NCBI GenBank assembly: GCA_963920665.1
Contig: OY987268.1
Coordinates: 746,501 to 810,500 of the forward strand
DNA: 64,000 nucleotides
Direction of reading: 5' to 3'
Source: Straminergon stramineum
Lineage: Eukaryota; Streptophyta; Bryopsida; Hypnales; Calliergonaceae
The notes under the pieces are model-generated. The model saw nothing but the letters and a program-made list of their open reading frames with translations. It did not search any database and was not told the DNA's origin. The position numbers and the translations under genes were made by a program. Below are positions 17,639 through 30,308 of this stretch, piece after piece (positions within the stretch are counted from its first letter, which is position 1; every line of letters starts with the position of its first letter).

Positions 17639-18918
17639 CCCTTAAAGTAAGTAGGTTTTTAAAACCATGATGATTTTTTTAATGAATCGTTAGTGCAATC
17701 TAATCAAGAAATGACTGAGGGTGTGATTTTTGGTGAATTGTTTGAGTATTGAAAAGGTGCCTTGGGGCATCACTTCACATCTTCATATCTTTTTTTCAGG
17801 TCCTCCTAATGATCCGAAAAAAAATACATATCATGATGATATATATATTTGTGGGGAAAAAAAATCAGAGCTTTTGGAGCACTTTTGGGTATTCCTATTT
17901 CGACACTTTGATTTTAGCAAGGTACCGCCTAATTGAACATCTTTCAAGAATCTTGTTAACGGTGGCATTTTCTCACAAATTGTGCAATTTTGTTGATCAT
18001 TTTTTCATAGGAAAGCTACATAAGTATTCTTTCTCTTAAATGGTGGTGATCATCAAAAATATTCCACATGAATAAGGAATTATGCTTGTTACAAGAGCTA
18101 GTCAAAAAAATAAACATTATGTTCAAACACCCCCGGTCATTTAGAGGTTATTCTAAACTCCCATAGAGCTATTTGAAAGCTTTAGTTTGGGTAGGTTTAT
18201 ATGAAGTCAGTTTTTAGTGGATGAAAGTGAAATTCACATTTCAGAAAGAGATGCACATTTATATGAAGCTTTTGCCAAATGAGATTTTTTTTCCAATTAG
18301 GTGCCTAAGCCAAAGTCATAGGGCTCAAAAGTCTTCGGTGTAGTTTGGGTGGCATGCTAGGAGTGAAGGGCATGTAATTAGGCAATTTGTGAATTTTTTG
18401 CCATTAATTCGTAAAGTACTACAAGGCTATGAGGTGGCGTTTGCAACAACATTCATAGAAAATTTGAAATGTGAACCTCACTAAATAATCCAAGAATAAC
18501 AAAAAGATCGACATGATTTTTTTCATTGAATCCATTGATGCAATTCGATCAAAAAATGATTGACTATGCAATATTTGGTGAATTTTTGTAGAATGGAGGA
18601 GGTGCTTTGGGCCATCACTTTTCTAATATCTTTTCTTCTACACCTCAAAATGATCTTGAAAAAATTATGCATCACGATCATGATGGTACTTATCTATGGG
18701 GAAAAAAATCAGAGTTTTCGGAGCACTTTTGAGCATTCCAATTGAGCATTTTGATTTCAACATTCTAATTTCAATATATGTACAAAATATGGCCTAATCG
18801 AGTATCTTTCATCAATCTTGTCAACTATGGCATTCTCTCAAAAATTATGTAATTTCACCAATTTTTTTTCTTAGGAGAGCTACATAAGTCTTCTTTCACT
18901 TTGGTGGTCCTTTAGGGG
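17639..18918. mobile_element. TTAA-flanked piggyBac-like non-autonomous element, 1280 bp
   Basis: The left end CCCTTAAAG follows TTAA (17635-17638). The right end GGTCCTTTAGGGG is followed by TTAA (18919-18922). Two internal segments about 842 bp apart are homologous (17669-18040 and 18511-18918); both contain atgattttttt, ttttggagcacttttg or a variant, and agctacataagt. Near 18130 a degenerate internal right end reads ggtcatttagagg followed by TTAT. This suggests two related elements joined or inserted in tandem. No intact open frame. Confidence 0.7.
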
Positions 18919-18922
18919 TTAA

Positions 18923-21589
18923 CTGTGAATGCTTATATCTTACAATCTATGTAGTTGAATAGGCTGAATTTGTTTCCATACACTCTCACGGTAGTATAGA
19001 GAAATTATGTGTGGTTAGAGGTGATAAGAAACTTTTTTTTCTTCAATTTTCACTCAATGCATTGGAAATGGCAATTCTAAAACAATTTTAGAACCATTAG
19101 CACAAATTCTAATGTAAATTCATGATATTTTACATTATATATTTTTCTTGAACTTGATTAAGAGAGGGAAAAATTTGTATTGACCACGAGGATTTTACTT
19201 CTTCTAGAAACATGAGTTCCCCCCCAAATCGAAACCTTACTCATGTTGTAGTTTTTTTGGACATCCTCACTGTGCGAGATGGTTTGGGGTATGTTAGACA
19301 CCTCCATTATTTTTAAAAATTGGCAAACAAGTAACTAACATATCTACATACCTAATGGTCCAAGTTCCTAAAGTTGTATAGTTCTTCCTTCTCCACAAAG
19401 TTGAGTCAAACTATGCCGACCATGTTGGATAGGTCTCCAAATTTCTAATTAAAGCAAAAATTCAATTTCCTCTAGAGAAAGACACATACATTGATTACCA
19501 AAATATATAAGAAAATTTGCTTGAGCTAGCTAGGAAGCATAAAAAGAAAAATCAATGTATTGATAATGCTCATGCTCTTAAAAAAATACCCCAATCCTTT
19601 AGAAGTTAATGCCCCATAGTCTTTTAGAGGTTAACCCCTTAAGGACCAAGGAGTCCAATTTTTTGAAATTGTAAAGATTTATTGTACAATACAAATTAGA
19701 ATAATAAGTTAATGATGATTCTTGAACAATAGTTGTAAAATGTGATCCATAGATCATATTCTTAGTGTTAGATCAACTTGTACACAAACCAATTTTTTTC
19801 AATAAAATTTGAAGTCAAAAATTGAAAATCCCCTCAAAAATTGATTAAAAATTGAATACTGTGATTTTCACAATTATGTTTTCCTTTCAATTAAAAATGT
19901 GAAGTTTTAATCATAGTGATTTTTGAACATATTATATACTTTTTATTCAAGTCATTTTTGAAGGGTCAATTTTTTAACTCAAAATATTTCTTTTTGAGGC
20001 AAGACCTACTAGTACCTTTTGAGTTATAGAATATTTGCAAAGAATGAACACACAAATCTTTATAAAATTGATGGGTGGAAGAAAATATTTTTGTGCATTT
20101 GGGACTTGTTTGTATTCATTTGTTGTTTGAAATTTGAACATCTAACTTGTCCTAAAGGAATCAATGAGAACGAGTCTATTGTGGACAAAAGTGTATTGGT
20201 GTATATTTTAGAACTTGAAATGTACACCACCTATACAATTGTTCCTAAAATAGATGCACATACTTAGTAGAAACTTGACTGATCAAATCCTACCCACTTG
20301 CTTTACTTATGAAATTTTTTTTATGGAATGACCATCTATTAGCTAGGTTTCCTTCTCAAGGCAAGCCACCATGTAAATTCTTTGAAGTGTTTTGAGTTTA
20401 ATCAATCACCTATACATAAATCTTTGTCCACTTCATGAGTTCTTTTTGTTATTGATAAAATAGATACACCCAAATCCACCATATTTTTGTCCCTACTACA
20501 TGGGTGGTCCAAACAATGTTTTTTGTAAATAAGAATGTAAGCCTCCTCAAGAAAAAACAATCAAAGTTGTTATGTAATTTTCCAAAACTCACATGATATT
20601 ATCTGAATTTTCAAAGTTGAAAGCTTGGGATAGCTACTAATGCACAAAACTTTCCTCAACTCCCAAAGGGCAAAGACCTTTTTTTTGTCAAAAAAACATT
20701 CCAAATTTCCATTTCTATTGCAAGATGATTTTTTCCATATCTAGAAATGGGATCTTGCACTAGATTAGTATAAAAAAGTGTGGAAAAAATTTCAGAAACT
20801 TTGACCTCACAGATTGCAAGATATCTACATTTAAAGTGAAGAAAAGGTGGGCCGTTTCACACCTTCTGTGTCCAGATTTTTTGACTTTGAATCTTTTTTA
20901 CTTAAAATTTTTGCACTATAGATTTGAATTAAAAAAAAAATTGTGTTGAAGAATTGAGTTGAGAGTTTGAGAAAAAAATTCAAAAAAAGAACTTCATTTT
21001 AATTCTTCAAAAAATTGTTATGTACAAGATTGAAAGAAAACTAAATTATTAATAGTCCTAAAATGGAATTGAAACACACTAATTGCAACAAAGAGTTTGC
21101 TCTAGAGAGCAATCTAAGCCAATGTAGAACTTTGCTTTTTGAAAAATTGTGAAATTGAATTCAAAAATGAAGAAAATGCCTCCAAAACAAAACTCTCTAT
21201 AACTTTCTAATCACTAGTGCAAATGGAATGAATCAAATCTTTCCATGTAGAAAAAAATATTTTCTATAAAAAAAAACTTGAATTTTGAGTTATTACATTT
21301 CTTTTCGTTTGGCTAGGAAATTGCTTTTTGTGCTTAGGATGGCATAACTATTGTTCCCAAGTATTGATTGGAACTATACACCCACTGTTGCTTCAACTCC
21401 CATTGCTTGCCTCATAGAACTTTTCAACTCCCATTGGTTGCCTCTTGAAGCCTTGTTTTATTTCAGGGGTCAATAGGAGCACAATACACGCTTCTCCCAA
21501 TTTGCATTCCATTTTTAAAAAAGAGACGACAGAGTTAGAAAAATGGCGCTTCTAGGTTTAAGTACCTTACACCCCTAACGAACTCCATG
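18923..21589. other. Transposon-derived AT-rich DNA between BSK and the Tm-1-like gene
   Basis: No gene is recognised. At 19595-19650 three piggyBac-like end motifs crowd together: TCCTTTAGAAG+TTAA, then GTCTTTTAGAGG+TTAA, directly followed by CCCCTTAAGGACC. Segment 20700-21310 is related to the element at 47231-48156. Both contain a stretch like tttgacctcacagattgcaag, and later aaatggaatga followed by tcaaa and ctttccatgt or ctttccacgt. The element starting at 19635 may therefore extend to about 21330 with an eroded right end. Confidence 0.5.
19595..19650. mobile_element. Cluster of piggyBac-like end motifs around shared TTAA
   Basis: Two rightward ends (19595-19605 and 19619-19630) and one leftward start (19635 onward) surround TTAA tetramers at 19606-19609 and 19631-19634. 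Back-to-back ends on one TTAA are expected when elements repeatedly insert at the TTAA flanks of earlier copies. Confidence 0.55.

Positions 21590-21620
<31 letters not shown>
21590..21620 (+). repeat. (A)31 homopolymer
   Basis: There are 31 consecutive A residues after a GC-richer stretch of about 90 bp (21500-21589). This could be the tail of a small retroposed transcript, but no flanking duplication is visible. It lies about 500 bp downstream of the Tm-1-like stop codon. Confidence 0.9.
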
Positions 21621-21622
<2 letters not shown>

Positions 21623-22127
21623 CAGGGTCTGGACAATCCGTCTCAAAAGGGGCAGCGACAACAAAAAGATCGCTCGGTTGTTTGGGCATTTCGGGGTTCC
21701 GCCACGTGTGATGTGAAACATACCCACATAATTCCACTCGCTCCACTCGGGAATCAAGAGGAGGCCAGTCCACACTCCACAGAACTACCAAACAACTACA
21801 GAATCAGATTCTGGAAATAGGACTAGGACTATCGTACTCTTGAAGAAATAGGAGTTCAGACTGGACTGGATTTGAAAAAAGTACTCCGAAATAATTATGC
21901 ATTTGTTCTACGAAAGCATTCATTAGGGGTCCAGAGAAAGTGAGGATAGAGACCAGATGCGAGACACGTATATGTGAAGAGATCATGAAGTATAGCCGTA
22001 TTTCACAAATACTTGAACATCTATTGGAATGAATGATCGTTTATCACTCAACTCTGCACTCCTTAGAAAGGAATGGTAATTATCCATCACATCACATGCA
22101 TGTGAAAGCTTTTCAAGTCTAAGAAGC

Positions 22128-25100
22128 TCATCCTGAAATTTGGATTGCCTTGTATTGTTGCATCGTGCCGGCAATTGCTTCTTCAACTGGCAAACGCTCC
22201 ATGCTTGATGCTCCATAAAATCCGTGAACATTCTTTGTTCTCTGCAGCACGTACTCTGCTTCCTTTGGTCCTGAGATGGGGCCTGCAACAGTCTCTTCAT
22301 GGTCATTATATTGTCCGAAAAAGAGCTGAGAAATGTCTCTAGTGAAGTCAGGAAACCTCTAGTGGAAGATGCATGAGAAAGTGGTGCTTCTGCAGATCTC
22401 AATGTAATGCTTTAAACTTAGCTCACAAAAAATTTCATTGTGAAATGGAACTCTCACCGCCGTGGCAGAGTACAATGACCTCCGGATTCACTTCAGACGC
22501 TGCATCAGCAATAGACTGCACGCGCCGCACACTGTCTTCTAACGAAACTGACGTCTTTGCCCCAATAGAGCCAGCTGTTGTCAGACCCATATGTGCGACT
22601 ACAATATCAGCTCCAGCCATTGCCATGGCATGCGCTTCTTGTGCATTGAAAGCGTACGGTGTAGTCAAAAAACCCATCTCATGCGCTTGCCGGATCAATG
22701 TGACTTCCACACTGCAACACCCATCATCCAATCAACTAGATGACGAATAATATTTGCACTCTCAGCAGATGCAGTTACAACCTCATGGAGATGCAACAAA
22801 ATTATTTCTTCAAATCTATGTACAGAACGTGGGTTTGTAAATACGGGCAGAGAATCATTCAAAACTTAATCAAAGTGAGACAACATCCTCGTAACATATC
22901 AGGGCAAGCCTTGACAAGTCAGAGCTCACGATCTCAGTGCATTTGAGAGCATTTTATATTATTTCTAGAATGACCACTGGTCTGAGCTACACACCCGTAG
23001 CCCATGCCTGTTTCTTCCAGATTTTGCCGGAAGTTCCCGTCAATAAGGCCGACCGTTGGAAAGTTTTGAATACCATCGAAACCCAGTCGCTCAAGCTCAA
23101 GCAAAAAACGATCCATGCGGCGGAAGGGGTCTGATGCACAAACTCCTGCCAGCACTGGAACTCTTTTCACCACCTTTAAACCAAACACTCATTTTAGCAT
23201 TAGTATTAATTTCCAGAGACCACGCTTTCCACGTGAAAACCAGTCACCCCCCATCCCCCACCCTCAAAAAAACTATCTCAAATAGATCACTGAATTTGCT
23301 CACTAAAATGATGACGTGAGTACAGACGTACAGGTAAAACCTCCGATGCCATATCAAGCACAACGGCATTTGCATCTTTGTAGGGCATGAGGCCAGCCAG
23401 AGATCCACGACCAGCCATCCGAAACCGTCCAGAGTTGTAGATGACTATAATATCTGCACCCCCTTCTTCTTCAAACTTCGCAGAGATTCCAGTTCCAGCT
23501 CCAGCACCTATGATGGGTATTCCTCGAGCAATTTGATTCTTCAGCTTTTGCAGTACGGTAGCCCGATTCTTTAAAGTCTCTGAGGGAAAAACGCAACAAA
23601 ATAAGCACATCAATGCAACACACCAAAAATAAGGTCACCTTAATATCAACGTGACGAAAATCCTCCTCCATCGGAACCTCCAAGTATATACATACAGAAC
23701 TTGAGTTCTAAAAATAACTTCAAAGCTTGACTGTGCCTTCAAAATGATAACAGAGTAACCTCACAACTTCCTAAAGAACGGGCTTCATCTAGACAACTGT
23801 GAAGCCCAACTAGAGCAACCGCATCATTTCATTGGGCAGCATTCAGGTACTGTGCAATGATATGTCAACGAAGAGTAGACCTGGTTTGGCTCGGGAATAA
23901 TCTGTTGGGCTTCTGACAAGTTTTGGCTTTATAGTCGGGATATGCAAAGTTTGAGAGGCAGGAACGTCCCTTTGCTGGGATGTACCACTGGCATGGTGCA
24001 GCTCCAGAAAGGCAGCTACGAGTGCGTCAGCAAACTCGTGATCGTTGATATTATATGGCAGCCTTTTCACCTGATATTGACAATGCAAGTGAATGTGATT
24101 GTCAGCAGAATGATCTTGGAAACAGATTTGGGGTATGGGCATGTCCTTTCAGCCTCGCAGCTGGAAAACCGTCTGTTAAAAGATTCTTCTCCACGGCAAG
24201 TACAGGTAGGCATCAAGGCCCTGTTAGAGAACTGAAGGTTTCAGCAACGCCAGAATCACCGGCAACCAGGATATTGGAAATCTTTCTACCCCTGATCATC
24301 TGTCAACCCCCGAACAAGCTTCATATTTACAGAATTCCACCGAATTTTTGAGGTCTAAAATGACTTACTTTTCGTTCTGGAGTCTGCTGAATAGACTTCT
24401 CTAGTTCCTCCAACAAAGCCCCTGTTGCTTCAGGGTTGTAAAAAGCTTGGCCCTCAGAGTCTAGACCGGACACACCCTTCTCCGGCAATAATACACGTAG
24501 AGGCGCGACAGAGTGATTCAGTTTATCTGCTATGAATTTCGCAGCTTCACGATTCTCTTCAGGGGTTGTCCGCATCAAGGTAATCTAAAAACATAGCATT
24601 GATATCAATGATTTGGTAAGCTCTTCAACTGAGAAAATCGTCGAAACCAATGCCTCGTCCGCAACCAACAAATGTGCTCTGCGGAACTTCTCTCACCACA
24701 TCACACCGCTCACCAAACACTAACGCAAGCCCATTGAAGTTAAGATAGCCTGTGAATAAAAGCGTCTTCCATTCTTTTCTACGGAGCTATCATCACCCAA
24801 AATGCAGGAAGTTCAAGATTTTGCTCACCTGGTCGTTGTGGATGTGAAACTGGCGCTTGGCAAATTGCACGGGCACGGTAGATTTGTTACCGAAATTGAC
24901 CATGTCCAAGGCGCCAACAGATAACACTAGTGGAATCCGTTGCTGTAAGATGGCTTGAAATCGGTTTGGACCACAAGCCATGACACCCCCCACCACGTAA
25001 TCCGCTACCTCTGTAGTTGTCACATCAATCACACCCTGTACAACGAAGGCAGGAACTACTATGTCACGGTTGGCAAGTCTTGGGCAAATGTAGTGCTGAA

Positions 25101-26949
25101 TGGTCCATCTTCAAGATGAAAGTGAAAAAGAACAAACAAATTAACATACCTAAGAGTTCTTACGAAAAAAGACTAATACCTGTACAAGGCCCTGGGCAAC
25201 CAAATTTTCCATTGCCCGTCCCCCTGTCCCAGTAGCATGAAACACCAGCGTTTCATAACCATGCTGTTCAAGTTTCGCCCTGACAGCATCAACACATGGC
25301 GTTGTCACCCCGAACATAGTAAGAGCAACAGTTGGTTTTGTTGAAACGGTTCCTTTCTGGCCAATTGCATGCTCACAAGTAGCAACCATACCCGCTGCTG
25401 CACCCGCAGCATTAGCTAACACTAGGCGGCTCAATGTGTTGAGACCTGTATTCACAAGAATCCCACAAACAGCAAAGAACATCAAGATACTTGTATTTTA
25501 CAAATAAGGATATAGCCACATATCCAGGGCTACGAAAAGCACACACCAGGATAAACTACATAGTACTCTTCTAGGGTATTGATCTCGGACTGAGGAATCT
25601 AGCCAGCCGTAGATAAATTTCCATTTTATAACCTCTCTATACTTTTAGAAGCAGACTAATACAAAGTGATGCGAGGATACGAATGAACACTACCTGCGAT
25701 ATCCACAACTGAAGGAAAAAGGACAAGGTCGGAAGCTTTCACATAAGCAGCCGTGTTTCCACTAGCCACTGTGGACATCAAGAGTTTCGGAACCCCCAAA
25801 GGAAGGGCCCGGAAAGCAGGCGCGATCAGGGCAGTGCCACCAGAGCCCCCCACGCCAATAGCTCCAGCTAGCTTCCCATGTGAGTGAGACTTTTTCAGAA
25901 GGTGAACAAGGGCTAAGCTCAAAGTGGCAAGCGCTTCATTCCGCTCCCGTCCAAGCGATGAGATCGTCAATTCGTGGCCATCTGGATGGTTCGAAAGCAC
26001 TTCCTCGTTACTTATGTTGGTATGATCGGTGCTGCTAGGGGTTTTCTGCGTAGTTGAAACATCCACGACTACCACTTGCACCTGTATTGACACAAACATT
26101 AGTTCACGCATTCACCAAGACATACCCCAAAATCTATAAAAGTTGATTACTGAGTCTCTAGTCTACCGGGTACCTAATCGTCTATCAATGAACGGACTTC
26201 ATTCAATTCACTACAGAATGAATCCGTAAGTAACTACAAATTCAAAAAAACGAAAATAAATCAGAACAAGAATAAGCTGGTTCTACTCAATCTTTTGTCG
26301 TGCTCTACAAAATTCCTCCTGATGCTTCTCAAACAAATGGTAGAGTCCGACTCTTGAAATAAGGATCACTCCAAGGCCCTAACCAATGCCACCAAATTCT
26401 CAGTCACTTGACGAAGAACCTAAACCAGAGAAACTTGCATTATCAAGCACCTGAACTGATAAAATTATAAGACGTAGGACGCCTCCACCAGTACAAACCT
26501 AAAGGGCGTAAACAGTGGAGTGGATTGTCACTACATCCAAGCCTCTGTTCTCCCGGCGAGAACCTAATCATCTACCAATTCACTCCATTCGATACAAATA
26601 CCCATGCGAAATGGTCCACAGGTAACAAAAGAACTCAAAAATTACAAACAAAATCAAGAAAGCTCATTGCATACAATCCTCATCGAACTAACGCAATTGT
26701 CCCCGGCGCTAATCTAACAAACAATAGAATCCGCGTCTTGAAAGAAGGATCCAATCCAAGGCGCTCCTCAATGCCACCAAATTCTCGAAGAACCTAAATG
26801 AAGCAGAGGAGAAGCTGCCTCACATTGTCAAGCTGGAAGCGCGCGAGAGCGGACGAGAGACATTCCGCCAGAAAGTGAATCTCCGGACCCTTGGTATCTA
26901 AGGTGCCGATGCAATACAAATTCTTGGCAGTGCCGCCGCGTTCTGGCAT
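22128..26949 (-). CDS. Tm-1-like protein: UPF0261 domain plus TIM-barrel domain, 10 exons, 742 aa
   Basis: Exons on the minus strand: 26949-26824, 26081-25694, 25445-25180, 25035-24829, 24584-24369, 24070-23881, 23579-23332, 23173-22995, 22711-22458, 22282-22128. All introns are GT-AG and the phases are consistent. The N-terminal UPF0261 part (about residues 8-400) starts CIGTLDTKG and contains [43 protein letters not shown] and [11 protein letters not shown] variable linker (about 402-465) precedes the TIM-barrel part, which contains [70 protein letters not shown] and [14 protein letters not shown]. Order and length match tomato Tm-1 (about 750 aa), which binds tobamovirus replication proteins. 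The general cellular role of the family is unknown, so a resistance role here is not implied. Intron 1 holds a large internal duplication. Confidence 0.95.
26171..26809 (-). repeat. Tandem duplication (about 380 bp unit) inside intron 1 of the Tm-1-like gene
   Basis: Block A (about 26171-26433) and block B (about 26561-26809) share, in order, acctaatc.tctacc/tatcaa, tcttgaaa.aaggatc, ccaaggc, caatgccaccaaattctc and gaagaacctaaa. Divergence is moderate. Block B ends about 15 bases from the exon 1 donor. Confidence 0.8.
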
Positions 26950-27592
26950 GGTGATCGATCAAAGCCGCGGGTTCCGCTCAATCAGTATGTTACGCACGAT
27001 GATTCCTCGGCGCCAGAATGGAAACTCCAATAATTTGCACAATTGAGCACCTGGAAGCTGATCGGTCGTAGTGTGGACAATCGTGAATGCGCAAACCCTT
27101 GCAGCGTCTGCGCGAGAAGAGTATGGGAAGCTACTACTAATAAGGGAAGGGAAGCTAAGACTGAGATCTGGATTGCAGAGTAGAAAGCGACGGCAGGAAG
27201 GACGGAACGAAGAGCGAGGGCCGAGTCACCCGTGCCGACGTCGTGTCGTTGCTTCTGCCAGCACAGCCTTCCTTTGCTCGAGGATTTCTGCTCCTGAAAC
27301 TTGGTTCTGTAGTTACCCCTACAGGACCCAAGTTAGTTCCTGTACTACCTTACTGAAGGTACATTTTTTGGTGACCCAATAACCTTTGAGCGTTTGTCAG
27401 AAGCATCCCTAGGGACTTTTTTCAACTTTCCAGGGTACCATACTGAGGGGAATTTGCGGATCTTGGCTGTAGTGATGCAGCTATTTGCATCCATTACCAT
27501 GGAGAGTATGGATGAAACATTGTTTATTCATCCAAATTTAAGTACAGTCATCCAAATGTGATGACCTTACCCTTCCTTGAAATGGTCGTGGG
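26950..27592 (-). other. Upstream region of the Tm-1-like gene
   Basis: A GC-richer stretch to about 27270 probably holds the promoter and 5' leader of the minus-strand gene. Beyond it composition returns to AT-rich. No exon is recognised. Confidence 0.4.
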
Positions 27593-27599
27593 TGATTTC

Positions 27600-27792
27600 T
27601 ACACTGAATAGGGGTATTAAGGGGACCAAAAAATTAAAGGGACTAATTCTAGAAAACTGTAGATATTTGAAACATGATGTACATCACCTAGATACTCCAA
27701 TAATTACTGATGTACAATAAAGGTAGATATTTATTTAGTGTGGAATGTCGATTAATTAGTATGGGTCCCCATAATACTCCTATTCAGTGTAC
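27600..27792. mobile_element. 193-bp MITE with ~28-bp TIRs and TGATTTC target duplication
   Basis: The left end TACACTGAATAGGGGTATTA pairs with the complement of the right end (27764-27791) over about 28 bp with two to three mismatches. TGATTTC stands outside both ends (27593-27599 and 27793-27799). A 7-8 bp target duplication suggests the hAT superfamily. No coding capacity. Confidence 0.8.
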
Positions 27793-27873
27793 TGATTTCA
27801 TCAAGTCAATATTGAGAAATATCTTACAAAATGTTTCATTATTTTCTACGAAATTGCCACTCTTGCAATTAGA

Positions 27874-28015
27874 CACTAGTAGAAAGGTGGTCTTTATATG
27901 CATCTAAGAGTAGTATCTAAGGCCCACTTTGGCACCAATTAGTGATAATATGGACCTTGGGCACCATGCTCTAGTACTATCCATTGGAGACCAAAGACCA
28001 ACTTTTCTACTAGTG
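27874..28015. mobile_element. 142-bp MITE with CACTAGTAGAAA termini
   Basis: The termini CACTAGTAGAAAGG.TGGTCTTT (27874) and the complement of AAAGACCAACTTTTCTACTAGTG (ending 28015) form an inverted repeat of about 22 bp. Ends beginning CACTA are typical of CACTA elements. The flanks (aga / aaa) show no clean 3-bp duplication, so the superfamily is provisional. Confidence 0.65.
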
Positions 28016-29008
28016 AAATGTTCCTCACATGTAATCCCATTTGAATCTCAAAAATTCATTAACAATGGATTTTAATAAACTCTCATGTAAAAACCATGAA
28101 ATATATCTAAATTTTTGATTTCCAAAATTGAAATTTGGTATGCTTGATTACAATTGTACGAGAATGTAATGTTAATGCACATGACATAAAATGCCCATTG
28201 TATTTCACATTAAGAGAAATTCTTTCAAGGACACAAGAAGACTACCTGGTTGAGGACCTAAAAATAGATCCCTAGAGAAGTTAGCCCACCTCATCCTTTG
28301 AGAGAGCATTCTCTCCTAATCCTTGGTCTAAGTTATCTTCAATATAAAAGGAACCCCTCTACGACACAACTGGTGAAGAATGTTTCTTAAAAAATAAAGC
28401 TGACATTGTGGAAGGTTCAAAAAATGGACTGCCTCCGAACTAAAACCAAGTCCACCAGATTCAACAATTTCACATGGCAGTACGATAACATTGTCGAACC
28501 AGCAGCTCTTTCGCGCTCTAACTCTCTCTTGATGCAAATTTAACGTCTGCTTCCAACCTAGAACTACATTAGCCTGACACTCATAACAAAACAGATTCAA
28601 TCCACAAATGGATTCCGATCAGCAGCACCATCAGAAATGGTTGGTAGTGGATACTGAACGGTAATTTACACAAGACAGCACATGCAGGGCTACCGACACA
28701 ACGATTTTCTATCAACAATACACAAAACTTGCCCCTGTTTTCAACAAACACTGTTGTCTGGGTAGAATGTAAACAATCCTTGAAGGGTTGTTTGCACGAG
28801 ATGGCGCCAGCAAGGGCAACCGTCGTAAGGACTCTATCAACAACATACACCAATTGCATGTGTTTTCAGCACATTGCAGTGGCAAGCTCTCCAAGATGCA
28901 ATTCTTCGCCTTCAAATCCAAACGGGCACCGTCGGGGTACGCTGAGTAAACGACTAGAATCAAACCAGTGTAAGTATGGGAGGGGTAATCCCTCTTGAAA
29001 ATAAGAAT
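28016..29008 (-). other. 3' flank of chlorophyllase, no gene recognised
   Basis: 28330-29008 keeps gene-like composition and probably contains the chlorophyllase 3' UTR. Several open frames of 83-92 codons overlap one another here and none has recognisable content. 28016-28330 is AT-rich and empty. Confidence 0.45.
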
Positions 29009-30308
29009 TCATTTTAAAAGTGCCGGAGCAGCAGCAACCATAGCCGGTCTCTTAAATGCCTCGACGAGGTTTCCTTTACACTCTGGTCGTTCCAACGGAA
29101 TAGGCGCAAGCTCAGGAGCTTCGATCGCACGCTCAAGCGCCTCCGTCTTCCCATAGAAAGCTGCAAGCAGAAACGCCACCACAATCCCGCCCGCAAATCT
29201 TCGCATGGGTTGGCGCTCCTTTCCATTCTTACACAAACAGTACGAGAGTTTCCCCGTCGCCCCATTGCATTCGTCGTTGAGAAAATCCATATGGCCTTGT
29301 TTGGACGCCACGAAGTGCACAGCAGGGGCGGCGCTGTCGAAGAAGAAGGCGCCATGGCTGACCCCGTCGGGAGCACAGGGCGGGAATAGCACGTTGCGCT
29401 TGATGGGACTAAGCCCAGTTCCCACGATAAGCGTGGGCACCCCGAGATTGAGGCTGCTTTCAGAGAATTTCAAAATGGGAGGCTTCGTTTGCGAGTCGAT
29501 GCCCATGCCGTCCACGGGGTCCAGCCCCACGATGGCCGCATACTGATGCATGCTCTTGCGCACGCCGAGAGCCAGGCCAAAGACCACTTTCCCTCCTCGG
29601 CTGTGGCCCACGAGCGCAACGTGCTTGAAATTCGGTCGGTGCTTGGCTAGCGTTTCCGGCATCGCGGCTGCCAGGCCTGTGGGCATCCAATTCAGAATGG
29701 CCACCGCATCCTCAATCTCATTGGTCGCGTCCGAGCCTGCAACGGTGTACATCTAATTCAACACATCCACCGAGTCAGACTCACAGAAAAAACCCTCAGT
29801 GCTTTACAATGACCAACTTGATTGATCGCAATGTAAACTTCGGATGGCGTCAGACTGTGAGGATTATGATGCGGATGAAACCAAATTACACAAAAGAAGT
29901 GAACAGAGTGTCCGTATGACCTACTCAAAACAACCCTACAGAAACATGAATGCCAATTTGGGATTAGGTCATTTGGAAGCTCTGATTCCTCACCTGAGGT
30001 GCGACGACGATGAATCCGTAAGAAGCGATGTGCGAGATGAGTTGAGTGTAGAACATGCTCTGCAGGGTGTAGCCATGATGGAACTGCACCACTGGGTACT
30101 CCCCTTCCTCAATTGGCAAGGCGACGATCAGCGGCTTGGGTGCCGGGATTTCGTTGTCTGCAGCTACTCGCCTCTTGCTGTGGGGAAGACAACATGTGGA
30201 CCCACTGGCGTCGCTCACATTCACGAGTTCCACCTCGTATGGGCCGTCCTCGTAGATGCCTCCGTGTACACTGGGGTCGAATTCCCTGTTGTTTCTGATG
30301 CCAGCCAT
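29009..30308 (-). CDS. CLH: Chlorophyllase, 2 exons, 352 aa
   Basis: Chlorophyllase hydrolyses the phytol ester of chlorophyll to give chlorophyllide. It is an alpha/beta-hydrolase. Exons on the minus strand: 30308-29994 and 29752-29009, joined in phase 0 (VAPQ then MYTVAG). An in-frame TGA lies three codons upstream of the ATG, which supports the start. Visible signatures are YPVVQFHHGY, SYGFIVVAPQ, the lipase motif GHSRGG with nucleophile Ser156, VGLDPVDG (Asp183), VGTGL, PPCAPDGVSH, GHMDFL (His259) and a C-terminal RRFAGGIVVAFLLAAF like that of known chlorophyllases. Ser, Asp and His of the triad are all present. Length is close to the family norm (about 320-350 aa). I see no obvious plastid transit peptide, but this was judged by eye. 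Confidence 0.94.

Noticed and set aside
22128..26949. Virus-resistance gene
   Set aside because: Homology to tomato Tm-1 is clear, but the family is widespread, also in bacteria and fungi, and resistance is a property of particular tomato alleles.
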